A DNA stretch of 64,000 nt from Rhodoferax sp. (lineage in GTDB: Bacteria; Pseudomonadota; Gammaproteobacteria; Burkholderiales; Burkholderiaceae_C), in assembly GCF_028688795.1 (NCBI RefSeq), contig NZ_JAQTXM010000005.1:148101-212100 (forward strand). Reading direction: 5' to 3'. A model generated the notes under the pieces. That model made no database searches and was not told the origin of the DNA. It saw only the letters and a program-made list of their open reading frames with translations. Below, in pieces: positions 1-9,048 of this stretch (the first letter of the stretch is position 1; each line of letters begins with the position of its first letter). A program made the position numbers and the translations under genes.

Positions 1-518
1 ACAACGGCGCGGTGTGCGGCGTCAAGCTGCCCGCTGGCCTGAAAAACGCGTCCAAATTGCCCGAACCGATCTACACCCCGGCGGCCAAGGCCGAAATGGG
101 CGACCACGACGAAAACATCACCTTTGAGCAAACCGTGGAGATGATTGGCGTTGACTTGGCCACCCGCATCCGCGACATCAGCATTGCGCTGTACAAAGCC
201 GCCAGCGAGATCGCTGCCACCAAGGGCATCATCATTGCCGACACCAAATTTGAGTTTGGCCTCGACATTGACGGCAACTTGATCTTGATGGACGAGGTGC
301 TGACCCCTGATTCGTCACGCTACTGGCCGGCCGAGAGCTACGTTGAGGGCGTCAATCCGCCCAGCTATGACAAGCAGTTTTTGCGCGACTGGCTGGAAAC
401 CGCCCAAGTGGCCGGTAAGCCCTGGAGCAAAACGCCACCGGCACCACACCTGCCGCATGATGTGATCGAGAAAACGGCTGCCAAGTACCAGGAGGCGCTG
501 ACCCGCCTGACGGCCTGA
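1..518 (+). CDS. purC: SAICAR synthetase PurC, 3' part
   Basis: The reading frame is open from the window edge (frame of base 3) to TGA at 516-518, giving the last ~171 residues of phosphoribosylaminoimidazole-succinocarboxamide synthase. The enzyme joins aspartate to CAIR with ATP in de novo purine synthesis. Visible family features are the MGDHDENI segment, the [11 protein letters not shown] strand and the [14 protein letters not shown] block, which form the nucleotide and product binding part of the fold. The 5' end lies outside the window. The other CAIR-forming genes, purE and purK, lie 3.7 kb downstream on the same strand, separated by two minus-strand genes. A dispersed repeat begins right after the stop. 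Confidence 0.95.
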   Translation, partial: NGAVCGVKLPAGLKNASKLPEPIYTPAAKAEMGDHDENITFEQTVEMIGVDLATRIRDISIALYKAASEIAATKGIIIADTKFEFGLDIDGNLILMDEVLTPDSSRYWPAESYVEGVNPPSYDKQFLRDWLETAQVAGKPWSKTPPAPHLPHDVIEKTAAKYQEALTRLTA

Positions 519-582
519 ATTTATAGAAAACTGGCCTGTAGCCCTTTTAAAATAAGCGCATAAAGCTATTGAAAATATAGCT
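519..582 (-). repeat. Dispersed ~60-bp element, intergenic copy
   Basis: This is a copy in reverse orientation. Blocks GGCCTGTAGCCCTT, AAGCGCATAAAGCTAT and ATATAGC match the other copies. The AGCTAT/ATAGCT arms can pair. It fills most of the gap between purC and the convergent diguanylate cyclase gene. Confidence 0.85.
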
Positions 583-624
583 AATGGTGCCTGGCTTCGC
601 AGGCCAATGGTGGCCTGACATCGC

Positions 625-3126
625 TCAATCCGGGTTGACTGGTTCAGCCCGCAAGCGGCAGAAGCGGTAGCAGTTTTTGCCGCTGTCTTTGGCCTCGTAC
701 ATGGCGATATCGGCCTGGCGCAGCAAGGTGTCAGCTTCCAGCGCGTTGTCTGGGTAAATGCTCACACCAATACTGGCACCCACGCTGGCCGGCTGGCCAT
801 TGACATCCACAGGTTGCCCAATGGCTTGCAGCAGGCGTTCCAGCATGGTCTCGCCGGTGTCGGACGCATCCAGATCGGACAGCAGCACAACAAACTCATC
901 ACCGCCAATGCGCGCCGCTGTGTCACTGGCGCGTAGCACCTCATTCATGCGCTGCGCCACCGTTTTCAGCACCTTGTCGCCAGCTTCGTGGCCCTGCGTG
1001 TCGTTGATGCGCTTGAAGCCATCAAGGTCGAGGTAGCACACTGCCAGCTTGGTCTGGTTGCGGCGCGCCTGCGCAATCGCCTGGCGCAGCCGGTCTGACA
1101 ACAGCACCCGGTTGGGCAACTGCGTCAGTGCGTCATAGTGCGCTACGCGTTCCAGCAACTCTTGCTGGGTTTTGAGCTGGTTGATGTCGGTGGCCACGCC
1201 CACGTAATGGGTGATGTGGCCTTGCTCGTTCTTGACAGCGCTGATGTTGAGAATCACCGCATACACCTCACCTGCCTTGGTCTTGTTGAAGACCTCACCA
1301 ATCCAGAAGCCCTGGGAGTTGATGTCTTGCCACATGGCTTGGTAAAACGCCGCGTCTTGGTGCATGGACTTTAAAAAACGCGGATTTTTCCCCAGCACAT
1401 CGGCCCGGCTGTAGCCCGTGGTGCGGGTGAATGCGGCGTTGACATCAATGATGTGGCGCCGGGCATCAGTGATCACGATGGCCTCTTGCACATTGGCAAA
1501 CACGCTGGCGCCCTGGCGCAACTGCGCTTCCAGTTCCTTGTGGGCGCTGATGTCCGTGACCAGCCCGCTCCACACCACGCTGCCGTCGTGTTGCAACTGG
1601 GGTGTGGCCTGGTTGTGAAGCCATTTCAGCACGCCTTGGGGTGTTTTGATGCGGTGCTCGTGCTGCCACGGTGACAGGGCTCGCGCTGCCTGCGCAAAGG
1701 ATGCCTGATGGTCAGCACGGGTTTCTTCGTCAACGATGCACTGCAGCAGGAGCTGGTGGTTTTGGTAAGCCGCTTCAGCGCTCACGCCGTAGAGGCACTC
1801 AATGCCTTTGCTGAGGTACCTGAAATGTCCAGGCGCGTCGGGCCAGGTGACAAACTGGTAAACCACACCCGGCACCGCCTCGGCCATAGCGGCCAGCTGG
1901 TCTTTCACGGTGCGTACTTCGTGGGCGTCCACACACGAGCCGATGTAGCCCAAAAACACACCTTCGGCATCAAAGCGTGGCACGCCGCTGTCATGAATCC
2001 AGCGGTATTGGCCGCTGTGGTGCATCAGACGGTATTCCATCTGGAACGGCAGGCGCTGCTCAAAATGCTTCAGGTAAAAACTCACACAACGCTGCAAGTC
2101 ATCTGGGTGCACGCCTTCGACCCAGCCGTTGCCTTGTTCCTGCGCCAGCGAGCGGCCGGTAAAGGCCAGCCATCCCGCGTTAAACCAGGAACACAGGGTG
2201 TCGGTGCCGGCCAGCCAGATCATCACCGGCGTGGCGTTGGCAATGCTGCGAAAACGCTGCTCGCTCTCACGTAGCGCTTCTTCTGCCTGTTTGCGCGCGC
2301 TCAGGTCTATGTCAACACAAAACAACTCTGTGCCGTCCCCCGGGGTTTGCACCAGGGCGTGGCTGGACAGCACCGGCACCCGCGAGCCGTCTTTGTGCTG
2401 CAGGGTGAGCTCTGCGGTGGGTATCGGCTGGCCATTTTGTGCCATTTGGGCAATGGCCTGCCGCACATCTGGCTTCATCTCTGGCGGAACGATCAGGTCC
2501 AGCAAATTGCGGCCAATGGCTTCCTGCGCGGTGAATCCATATAACTTTTCTGAGGCCGGGTTCCAGTAACGCGTGGTGCCATCTGGCCCGTAGCCTTGAA
2601 TCGACACATGCGGCAAGCTGTCAAACAGGGTGCGAAAGCGCAACTCACCTTGACGCAAGGCTTCCGCCACCAGGGTTTGTGGCGTGATATCGGCATGCGC
2701 CACCACTGCGCCGCGCTGACCCGCCCACAGGATGGGTGTCACACGCATGTTGAACCATTGTTGCTGGTCGGGCGCGTGGCAGGGGTACTGCAGGTTGAAG
2801 CTGTCGCTTTGACCTGAAAGCACAGCGCCAATGCCTTCGGCCGCATTCAGTTCGCCCACCATGCAGTTTGCGGAATTTACGCGTGTGGCCGCAATGGCCA
2901 GGTAGTCGGTGCCAATGTCCGTGTTGGGTGCGAGTTGCCCAGGGTGCGAGCTGTTGTCTCGCGCAGCTTGGCGCCAAGCTGCGTTGACCATTTGAATGGT
3001 GCCTTGCGCGTCCAGCACCACCACACGGTCTGAGACTGCGTCCAACACACTTTGCAGCAAGTCTGTTGCTGCGTCAGCAGGGCTGCTTTGCTGACGTACT
3101 GCGTTGTTGTCTGTGAATGAACTCAT
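625..3126 (-). CDS. Multi-PAS diguanylate cyclase (GGDEF)
   Basis: A protein of 833 residues predicted to make cyclic di-GMP. About five PAS/PAC modules can be followed (roughly residues 20-150, 155-285, 287-405, 410-535 and 540-660), ending in a GGDEF domain (about 665-825). The active-site GGDEF is at 741-745. RASD at 732-735, five residues upstream, fits the RxxD product-inhibition I-site. No EAL domain and no transmembrane segment are seen, so it is probably a soluble sensor reading redox, light or small ligands through PAS. It lies 57 bp downstream of cnoX in the same direction. A small hairpin (3126-3143) covers the position where its ribosome binding site should lie. Confidence 0.9.
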   Translation of the reverse strand: MSSFTDNNAVRQQSSPADAATDLLQSVLDAVSDRVVVLDAQGTIQMVNAAWRQAARDNSSHPGQLAPNTDIGTDYLAIAATRVNSANCMVGELNAAEGIGAVLSGQSDSFNLQYPCHAPDQQQWFNMRVTPILWAGQRGAVVAHADITPQTLVAEALRQGELRFRTLFDSLPHVSIQGYGPDGTTRYWNPASEKLYGFTAQEAIGRNLLDLIVPPEMKPDVRQAIAQMAQNGQPIPTAELTLQHKDGSRVPVLSSHALVQTPGDGTELFCVDIDLSARKQAEEALRESEQRFRSIANATPVMIWLAGTDTLCSWFNAGWLAFTGRSLAQEQGNGWVEGVHPDDLQRCVSFYLKHFEQRLPFQMEYRLMHHSGQYRWIHDSGVPRFDAEGVFLGYIGSCVDAHEVRTVKDQLAAMAEAVPGVVYQFVTWPDAPGHFRYLSKGIECLYGVSAEAAYQNHQLLLQCIVDEETRADHQASFAQAARALSPWQHEHRIKTPQGVLKWLHNQATPQLQHDGSVVWSGLVTDISAHKELEAQLRQGASVFANVQEAIVITDARRHIIDVNAAFTRTTGYSRADVLGKNPRFLKSMHQDAAFYQAMWQDINSQGFWIGEVFNKTKAGEVYAVILNISAVKNEQGHITHYVGVATDINQLKTQQELLERVAHYDALTQLPNRVLLSDRLRQAIAQARRNQTKLAVCYLDLDGFKRINDTQGHEAGDKVLKTVAQRMNEVLRASDTAARIGGDEFVVLLSDLDASDTGETMLERLLQAIGQPVDVNGQPASVGASIGVSIYPDNALEADTLLRQADIAMYEAKDSGKNCYRFCRLRAEPVNPD

Positions 3127-3143
3127 GGGGAAGGCGCTTTCCC
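3126..3143 (-). promoter_or_regulatory. Hairpin over the translation start region of the PAS-GGDEF gene
   Basis: Read on the minus strand, GGGAA and TTCCC flank a short loop directly before the ATG at 3124-3126. The only purine-rich ribosome-binding candidate is in the upstream arm. Folding could reduce initiation. This is inference from base pairing only. Confidence 0.3.
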
Positions 3144-3183
3144 TGAACCGTTTGAGCCATTGTCAGCTTGCCGGGTTGTGGTG

Positions 3184-4140
3184 TCAATTGAGCATCATGC
3201 TCAACTTGCGCCGATAGTTGGACACCAGCGCGGCCTGCGGGTCCTCAGCTACGGCGGCTTTGCCCAGCACCTCAATGCCGCCTGCGGCTTTGCCAGGCGT
3301 TTGCGCTGCTGCTTTGGGCTTGGGTGGCGTCAGCAACTCCAGGATGGCGACGAAGGTCTTGCGTGGCGCTTCATCAGACCATTTTTTGTCACGCATGATG
3401 ATTTCCAGCAACTCGTCCATGGCGGGCACCCATTGGCCCACCGCCATCAGCAGGCAGGCTTTGGAAAAGCGGGTGTCAAAGTCGCGCTTGTTCTGCGCAA
3501 TTTTTTCATCAAATTGCTCGATAGTCCAAGTGGAATAAGCGCCAGTAGCTGCAAATTTAATAGCATTCATCCACTGCGACAGGGCTTCAAAGCGCAGCTG
3601 GCGCGGAATCTCGGTGAGCTTGGGGGCCAGCGCCGCCTCGGCTTCTTCCAGGCCGCCCAACTCAATCAGCAGTTTGATGTAGTCATAACGGCTGTCATCG
3701 TTGCCCGGGTCTTTGGCCAGGGCGTCGGCCAATTTTTCTAGGGCGGCCTGCGGGTCGCCGGATTCCAGCAGCGCTGCGGCTTCGTCGGCCTCCGCTTCGG
3801 CCATCAGCGCGCCTTCGGTGGGCAGGTTTTTTTCCAGAAAGGCGCGCACCTGGGGTGCGGTTTGGGCGCCGGTAAAACCATCCACCGGTTTGCCGCCAAA
3901 CATCAAAATGCAGGTGGGAATGCTGCGAATGCCAAAGGCCTGGGCCAATTGCTGCTCGGTGTCGGAGTCGATCTTGACCAGGGTGAAGCGGCCTGCGTAT
4001 TCTTCTTCAGCCTGCTCCAGAATGGGGCCGAGCGACTTGCAAGGGCCGCACCAAGGCGCCCAAAAGTCGATCAAGATCGGCGTGGTCATGGAGGCCGCAA
4101 TGACATCGGTTTCAAAATTTTGGATGGTGACGTTAATCAT
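3184..4140 (-). CDS. cnoX: Thioredoxin-TPR co-chaperone CnoX (YbbN)
   Basis: 318 residues. The N-terminal thioredoxin fold (about 1-110) carries WCGPC, a complete CxxC redox pair; E. coli CnoX has a modified motif lacking one Cys. The rest is TPR-like helices (about 115-300). The family holds unfolding proteins during oxidative (hypochlorite) stress and passes them to GroEL and DnaK. It is divergent from purE across only 37 bp. Residues ~193-210 (AIKFAATGAYSTW region) are encoded by a copy of the dispersed element, probably in the linker between TPR helices. The start ATG is at 4138-4140. Confidence 0.88.
   Translation of the reverse strand: MINVTIQNFETDVIAASMTTPILIDFWAPWCGPCKSLGPILEQAEEEYAGRFTLVKIDSDTEQQLAQAFGIRSIPTCILMFGGKPVDGFTGAQTAPQVRAFLEKNLPTEGALMAEAEADEAAALLESGDPQAALEKLADALAKDPGNDDSRYDYIKLLIELGGLEEAEAALAPKLTEIPRQLRFEALSQWMNAIKFAATGAYSTWTIEQFDEKIAQNKRDFDTRFSKACLLMAVGQWVPAMDELLEIIMRDKKWSDEAPRKTFVAILELLTPPKPKAAAQTPGKAAGGIEVLGKAAVAEDPQAALVSNYRRKLSMMLN
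3511..3564 (-). repeat. Dispersed element inside cnoX, in frame
   Basis: Read in the sense of cnoX it gives GCTATTAAA, AGCTACTGGCGCTT and GCAATTT in the order and spacing of the intergenic copies, though the GGGCTA block is degraded. It stays in frame with cnoX. Confidence 0.65.
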
Positions 4141-4177
4141 GGTGTTTGTTTGCCTGGGTCAAACGTAAAATTCAGAC

Positions 4178-4672
4178 ATGAACTCTACACAAATCGGTGT
4201 GCTCATGGGCTCCAGCTCAGACTGGGACACCATGCAACACGCAGTCCACATTCTCCAACAGTTCGGCATCAACTATGAGGCTCGCGTGGTGTCCGCCCAC
4301 AGAATGCCTGATGACATGTTCGCCTATGCCGAAACCGCCGTGGGGCGTGGCCTCAAGGCCATCATCGCGGGTGCGGGCGGCGCGGCGCATTTGCCGGGCA
4401 TGCTGGCGGCCAAAACCACGGTGCCCATTCTGGGCGTGCCGGTGGCCAGCAAACATTTGAGCGGGGTCGATTCGCTGCACAGCATTGTGCAAATGCCCAA
4501 GGGCATTCCAGTGGCCACCTTTGCCATTGGTGCAGCAGGCGCGGCCAATGCGGCGCTGTTTGCGGTGGCCATGCTGGCCAACCATGACATTGTGCTGCGT
4601 GCCCGCCTTGAAGATTTTCGGGCTGAGCAAACCCAAATGGCCCGCGGCATGACGCTGCCGCCCAAGTTATGA
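4178..4672 (+). CDS. purE: N5-CAIR mutase PurE
   Basis: 164 residues, the normal length for class I PurE. It converts N5-carboxyaminoimidazole ribonucleotide to CAIR, the step after Pur[11 protein letters not shown] near the N terminus is the phosphate-binding loop, followed by the SAHRMPD segment with the catalytic His and the [11 protein letters not shown] loop. The start ATG at 4178 follows a short AT-rich leader. The last four bases overlap the start of purK (ATGA), so the two are translationally coupled. Confidence 0.96.
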   Translation: MNSTQIGVLMGSSSDWDTMQHAVHILQQFGINYEARVVSAHRMPDDMFAYAETAVGRGLKAIIAGAGGAAHLPGMLAAKTTVPILGVPVASKHLSGVDSLHSIVQMPKGIPVATFAIGAAGAANAALFAVAMLANHDIVLRARLEDFRAEQTQMARGMTLPPKL

Positions 4673-5874
4673 GCGCGCCTGTGTTGTTGCCCGGCGCCAC
4701 CGGGCTGAACGGCAGCGGCCAGCAAACCACGCTGGGCGTGATGGGCGGCGGGCAGCTCGGGCGCATGTTTGTGCAAGCCGCGCAAGCCATGGGGTATTTC
4801 ACCGTGGTGCTCGACCCTGACGTGATCAGCCCGGCTGGGCTGGTGAGCCACTACCACATCAAAACCGATTACCTCGACGAGCAAGGCCTGACACAGCTGC
4901 TGCAACGCTGCGCTGCCGTGACCACCGAGTTTGAGAACGTCCCCGCTGGTGCTTTGGTGACCTTGGGTGCTGCGCGCCCCACCGCACCGAGCGCCGATGC
5001 CGTGGCCATTGCGCAGGACCGCATCAAGGAAAAAGCCCACCTGGCGCGCAGCGGCGTGCCGGTGGCGCCGTATGCCGTGATCGAGTCTGCGGCGCAGCTG
5101 GCTGCCGTGGCCGATGACTTGCTGCCCGGGATCCTGAAAACCGCTCGACTGGGTTACGACGGCAAGGGTCAGGTACGCTGTGCGAACCGTGCTGAGCTGG
5201 CTGCCGCCTGGAATGATTTGAAGGGTGTGCCCTGCGTGCTGGAGCAAATGTTGCCTTTGGCAGCCGAGTGCTCGGTGATCGTGGCGCGTGGCTGGGACGG
5301 TGCCTGTGTCAATTTCGCGCCCCAGCTCAACCTGCACCGCGAAGGTATTTTGGCGGTGACTGAGGCTTATGAAGAAAATATGCCTCTAGCCCTTGCAGAA
5401 AAAGCGGTAGCAGCTACTAAGAAGATAGCAAAAGAATTGAACTACGTGGGCGTGTTGTGCGTGGAGTTTTTCGTGCTGCAAGAGGGCTCGCCTGAGCGCG
5501 CCAAGCTGGGTGGCCTGGTGGTGAACGAGATGGCGCCACGCCCGCACAACAGCGGCCACTACACGCTGGATGCCTGCGATGTGTCGCAGTTTGAGCTGCA
5601 AGTGCGCACTCTGGCAGGCCTGCCGCTGACGCAACCGCGCCAGCACAGCGCGTCGGTCATGCTCAATTTGCTGGGTGATTTGTGGGTCGATGGGGCTACG
5701 CCGGCCTGGGACAAGGTGCTGGCCTTGCCCGGCATGCACCTGCACCTGTACGGCAAGCTCAAAGCCAGCAAGGGCCGCAAGATGGGGCATTTGACCGTGA
5801 CCGCGGCCACACCTGGGCAGGCCCGTACGACGGCGTTGGACGCAGCAAAAATTCTGGGTATTGCGCCATTTTGA
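4669..5874 (+). CDS. purK: N5-CAIR synthetase PurK
   Basis: 401 residues, ATP-grasp family. It carboxylates AIR with bicarbonate and ATP to make N5-CAIR for PurE. The N-terminal glycine-rich [11 protein letters not shown], the ATP-grasp lysine in [12 protein letters not shown], and the [13 protein letters not shown] metal/ATP site are all visible. The start overlaps purE by 4 bp. The ~18 residues before the conserved [10 protein letters not shown] strand are encoded by a copy of the dispersed element, apparently without changing the expected length of that region. Confidence 0.96.
   Translation: MSAPVLLPGATGLNGSGQQTTLGVMGGGQLGRMFVQAAQAMGYFTVVLDPDVISPAGLVSHYHIKTDYLDEQGLTQLLQRCAAVTTEFENVPAGALVTLGAARPTAPSADAVAIAQDRIKEKAHLARSGVPVAPYAVIESAAQLAAVADDLLPGILKTARLGYDGKGQVRCANRAELAAAWNDLKGVPCVLEQMLPLAAECSVIVARGWDGACVNFAPQLNLHREGILAVTEAYEENMPLALAEKAVAATKKIAKELNYVGVLCVEFFVLQEGSPERAKLGGLVVNEMAPRPHNSGHYTLDACDVSQFELQVRTLAGLPLTQPRQHSASVMLNLLGDLWVDGATPAWDKVLALPGMHLHLYGKLKASKGRKMGHLTVTAATPGQARTTALDAAKILGIAPF
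5375..5429 (-). repeat. Dispersed element inside purK
   Basis: In reverse orientation, TGCCTCTAGCCCTT, then GCGGTAGCAGCTACT, then GATAGC line up with the intergenic copy at 41693-41757. It is read through in frame by purK (residues [17 protein letters not shown]). Confidence 0.7.
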
Positions 5875-5953
5875 GCCGCTGCACCAAAGCGCATCCTTTC
5901 CTGGTGAGCCCTTGGACTGGCTCAGGACAGGCCGTTGCGCGGGCACTCCTGTC

Positions 5954-6934
5954 ATGATCCTGCCTGGAAACAAACCTGAATCGATAGCAGTTGCTGCAGA
6001 TTGCATAAGGGCTGGAGGCTTGTTAGGCTTGCCAACCGAGACGGTTTACGGGCTCGCGGCAGATGCTGACAATGACGCGGCCGTGGCGCAAATCTTCAAG
6101 GCCAAAGGCCGCCCGGCGGACCATCCGTTGATCGTCCACGTGGCCGATGCCAGTGCGGTGGCGCATTACGCCTCAGAGGTGCCGAATTTTGCCCAGCAAC
6201 TGATGCAAGCCTTTTGGCCCGGCCCGCTGACCCTGATTCTGCCGCGCCGCCTCGGTGTGGCCAATGCGGCGGCCGGTGGCAACCCCACCATCGGCCTGCG
6301 CTGCCCGTCGCACCCGGTGGCGCAGGCGCTGCTGAAAGCAATTAATGGGGGTTTGGCCGCGCCCAGCGCCAACCAGTTTGGCCGCGTTAGCCCGACCACC
6401 GCTGCGCATGTGCAGGGCGAATTTGGCCCTGACCTGCTGATTCTGGATGGCGGCGCCTGCGGTGTCGGCATCGAGTCCACCATCATCGACTGCACCCGTG
6501 GCGCGCCGGTGTTGCTGCGCCCGGGCGCTATCACACCGGCGCAGGTGCAGGCGGTTTGCGGTTTGAAGGTGCTATTGAAAGAAGAGCTATCTACGACGGC
6601 AGAGCCTAGTCCTAAGGCCTCTGGCACGCTTGAGTCACATTACGCACCCAGGGCCCGGGTGCGGCTGATGAGTGTCCCTGAAATTCAGTTGGGGCTGCGA
6701 ACTGAGGCGGTTGCCGCAGGCGTGGCGGTGTGGCACCGCAGTCCGCTGGAGGGGTATGCGGGCGGTGCCGTGTTGCAAGCCATGCCCGCAGACCCGGCAC
6801 TTGCCGCTCGGCAGTTGTTTGCGGTGTTGCGCACCTTTGACCTTCAGGGCGTGACCCAAATCTGGGTTGAATCGCCACCCGATGCACCAGACTGGGACGG
6901 CGTGCGCGACCGCTTGCAGCGAGCGGCACATTGA
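5954..6934 (+). CDS. tsaC: Threonylcarbamoyl-AMP synthase TsaC/Sua5
   Basis: 326 residues from ATG 5954. The frame is open further upstream to 5861, overlapping purK, but the conserved YrdC start (IxxGGLLGLPTETVYGL) begins shortly after 5954. The enzyme makes threonylcarbamoyl-AMP from Thr, bicarbonate and ATP for t6A37 of ANN-reading tRNAs. The YrdC domain fills about residues 10-200 (KGRPADHPLIVH, then PSANQFGRVSPTT). A C-terminal Sua5 domain follows, with the linker marked by SGTLESHYAP. It acts with TsaB, encoded at 11922. Two stretches, near residues 11-24 and 206-222, look derived from the dispersed element. Confidence 0.93.
   Translation: MILPGNKPESIAVAADCIRAGGLLGLPTETVYGLAADADNDAAVAQIFKAKGRPADHPLIVHVADASAVAHYASEVPNFAQQLMQAFWPGPLTLILPRRLGVANAAAGGNPTIGLRCPSHPVAQALLKAINGGLAAPSANQFGRVSPTTAAHVQGEFGPDLLILDGGACGVGIESTIIDCTRGAPVLLRPGAITPAQVQAVCGLKVLLKEELSTTAEPSPKASGTLESHYAPRARVRLMSVPEIQLGLRTEAVAAGVAVWHRSPLEGYAGGAVLQAMPADPALAARQLFAVLRTFDLQGVTQIWVESPPDAPDWDGVRDRLQRAAH
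5984..6026 (+). repeat. Dispersed element at the 5' end of tsaC
   Basis: ATAGCAGTTGCTGC, then ATAAGGGCTGGAGGCTTGTT match the right two thirds of the consensus. It is translated in frame in TsaC just before the conserved substrate loop. Confidence 0.6.
6571..6619 (+). repeat. Degenerate dispersed element in the tsaC linker
   Basis: GCTATTGAAAGAAGAGCTAT and CTACG match the left part. The right part keeps only CCTAAGGCC. It encodes part of the variable linker between the YrdC and Sua5 domains. It is weaker than the other copies. Confidence 0.4.
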
Positions 6935-6970
6935 TTCAGAGCATGGCTGGTTTTGCAGTGCTTGCAGGCG

Positions 6971-6998
6971 TAAAAAAGCCCCGACCAGCGGGGCTTTC
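6971..6998 (-). terminator. Intrinsic terminator for ompW (possibly bidirectional)
   Basis: AAAGCCCC and GGGGCTTT pair around a 7-base loop. Read on the minus strand the stem is followed by a run of six T. It lies between convergent tsaC and ompW and could stop both. Confidence 0.8.
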
Positions 6999-7030
6999 GT
7001 AGCTTTGCACCGATCAGATCGGCAGATGAT

Positions 7031-7723
7031 TTAGAACTTATAACCAACCGCGACGCCATAAGTCGCCGGGTCGAGCGCGGCATCCACAGTTTGACCCGTT
7101 GAGAGCGTTATCTTGGTGGTCAGTTTTGTTTTACTGTAAAAAACATCAACAAACCACTTGTCATTTAATGCCAGGGTGGCACCGATTTGTGCCGTCAGGG
7201 CGAGTTTTGAGTCAGCTGAAATTTTGGTGGGCGTGCCCCCCGGATTGGACAGTGCCGTTAGGGTACCGCTACCTTCTTCGTTAAACAAGTAGGCATATGT
7301 TGCACCTAGCCCAACGTAGGGACGGAATTTGGCGTTGGCCTCCAGGAAACGGTACTGCAGGAACACGGTCATGGGTAAGGCTTGCACCTCGCCAATTTGT
7401 CCCACCCCTTCTATGGCGCCAGCGCCATAGAGTTTGTGCTTGAACGGCAGCGCCAATGGCACATCAACCGATAGGTGGTCGGTATACATGTAGGTGAAAC
7501 CGCCACCAAGCTGGGTGTCGGAACCGGTGTTCGTTTGAGAACCGATGCCGTTCCTGGGTACCACGTAAAAAGCCGGTGCACTCAGGTTGCCGCTGGGATT
7601 GGAGGGGGTGATGTTGGTTGCGCCTGCGCGAACCATCCAAGTGCCTGCGGACTGAGCGCTGGCGAAGCCACACAAGCCCAGCAGCGACGCAACCACAACC
7701 CATTTATTGTTAATGATGTTCAT
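7031..7723 (-). CDS. ompW: Outer membrane protein OmpW family
   Basis: 230 residues with a signal peptide (cleavage after ...GFASA, about residue 23), then the mature GTWMVRAGATNI start typical of OmpW. Alternating beta-strand sequence ends in the aromatic outer-membrane terminus VAVGYKF. OmpW proteins form small 8-stranded barrels with a hydrophobic channel for nonpolar molecules. AAGGAA lies just before the ATG. It follows the GDSL lipoprotein gene by 26 bp and is closed by a clear terminator, so the pair may be one operon. Confidence 0.9.
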   Translation of the reverse strand: MNIINNKWVVVASLLGLCGFASAQSAGTWMVRAGATNITPSNPSGNLSAPAFYVVPRNGIGSQTNTGSDTQLGGGFTYMYTDHLSVDVPLALPFKHKLYGAGAIEGVGQIGEVQALPMTVFLQYRFLEANAKFRPYVGLGATYAYLFNEEGSGTLTALSNPGGTPTKISADSKLALTAQIGATLALNDKWFVDVFYSKTKLTTKITLSTGQTVDAALDPATYGVAVGYKF

Positions 7724-7749
7724 GTTGATTCCTTGTGATGATGGTGGGT

Positions 7750-8937
7750 TTACAGCCAGCCCGCCTGAGTCAGGCTTCGATTGACCAGTTGACTCGCCAA
7801 TTTATACAAGGCAGGAGCGGGGTGAAAACCGTCAGAGAAGCCAAAAGTCTTCCACCAGTTCGCACCACCTGGCGCCACAACGCCATTGATAGTGGGTGGT
7901 GTCATGGCTGACAACGCGGTCTCTGTACAGGTTTCAAAGTTGTACTCGGGCAGTCCGTCTGTCCCTAACCCCGTCATAGGACAAGCAGGTGTTGTGGCGT
8001 TGGTCAAACCGTAATCTGCAGGATGTGCAACATAGTCATTGAAATTGCTGTACAGGTCTACCAGCACCACCCTGCTTTCGCCAGTGGCGCGAGTTTTCAG
8101 CTGCGCATTGAAAGCCTCTACCCAGCCGGTGAACAAACCCTCGGACTGGGCTCGCGCAGTGGCGCCAGCGGCTCCTCCACCATAAGCGGCAGCAATACCG
8201 TCAAGCACCATCTGAAATCGCGGTGTCTTGAGAATGCCAGGTGCATTGATGATGGCCACGTGTGTTGCGCCTTTGTCCAAGGCATTGACCTTGATGGCAT
8301 CGAAGAAACTATTGGCCAATGTGGTCATGTAGGACATGCCAGCCGCCGGAAAGCCGCCAGCACTTGTTGGCAGGGTGGTGCCAGGCAACGAGCTGAGCAC
8401 ACCGATAAACGCCGCGCCACCATCTGTGCTGGCTTTCAAATAGGCGCCAACCAGATCAGCCGCATCGTTGCCGCCACCGTCGATGATCAGGAGGTCACTG
8501 GCTTTGTAGGTGTTTGTGGCACCTGCATCGCTCAGTTGTTTGATGATTGAAAACGGCGTTGCTGAGCCACCTTTATCAGCCTGCGGGTTGATGCGACCGC
8601 CGCCGACACCATAGTTGGTACAGCCAGCGGTTGGGTTGGCAATGAACGTAGTGCCGGTAAAGGCGTAGACGTTGCATAAGCTGGAAATGCCATAGGACGC
8701 AGCGGTCAGTTCAGCAAAATTTTTTGAGTCGGTGCCCTGCACACCAAACAACCGCCCATAGCCCGAGCCCGCCGGCAGTGCTGAAAAAGTACCACTGTCG
8801 GCCAGGCTATCGCCTATCACTTTCACGGATGCAATTGCGATGCGCGGCGCTTGATTGCCATCGCCGCCCCCACCACCACATGCCGCCACCAGCATCGCCG
8901 TGGCCATAGCCACACCAAGAACTTTGAATTGCCGCAT
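7750..8937 (-). CDS. SGNH/GDSL-type lipoprotein hydrolase
   Basis: 395 residues from ATG at 8935-8937, with GGGAGA upstream; a TTG one codon earlier is less likely. The N terminus is a lipoprotein signal ending in the lipobox LVAAC, followed by a Gly-rich linker. The SGNH blocks are present: GDSLADSG (nucleophile Ser), the GGGND oxyanion block, and DGFHPAP with the catalytic Asp and His near the C terminus. This predicts an outer-membrane-anchored esterase or lipase. There is no autotransporter barrel. The substrate cannot be named. It is a neighbour of ompW. Confidence 0.85.
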   Translation of the reverse strand: MRQFKVLGVAMATAMLVAACGGGGGDGNQAPRIAIASVKVIGDSLADSGTFSALPAGSGYGRLFGVQGTDSKNFAELTAASYGISSLCNVYAFTGTTFIANPTAGCTNYGVGGGRINPQADKGGSATPFSIIKQLSDAGATNTYKASDLLIIDGGGNDAADLVGAYLKASTDGGAAFIGVLSSLPGTTLPTSAGGFPAAGMSYMTTLANSFFDAIKVNALDKGATHVAIINAPGILKTPRFQMVLDGIAAAYGGGAAGATARAQSEGLFTGWVEAFNAQLKTRATGESRVVLVDLYSNFNDYVAHPADYGLTNATTPACPMTGLGTDGLPEYNFETCTETALSAMTPPTINGVVAPGGANWWKTFGFSDGFHPAPALYKLASQLVNRSLTQAGWL

Positions 8938-9048
8938 CAACTGTCTCCCAAAGATTAAAAAGAACGACCGTACTATTAAACCGGCAGATCGTAACCTTTA
9001 GTAAGGATATGGTGACTCGGGTAAACCCGTGCGTGCGGTAGTTTTAGC

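Noticed and set aside
4148..4164. GTTTG/CAAAC palindrome between cnoX and purE as a PurR site
   Set aside because: Arms are only five bases with a 7-base spacer and do not match the known PurR operator. It is too weak to list.
4324..5337. 337-codon minus-strand frame opposite purE-purK
   Set aside because: It crosses two well-supported genes on the other strand, with no motif and no ribosome binding site of note.
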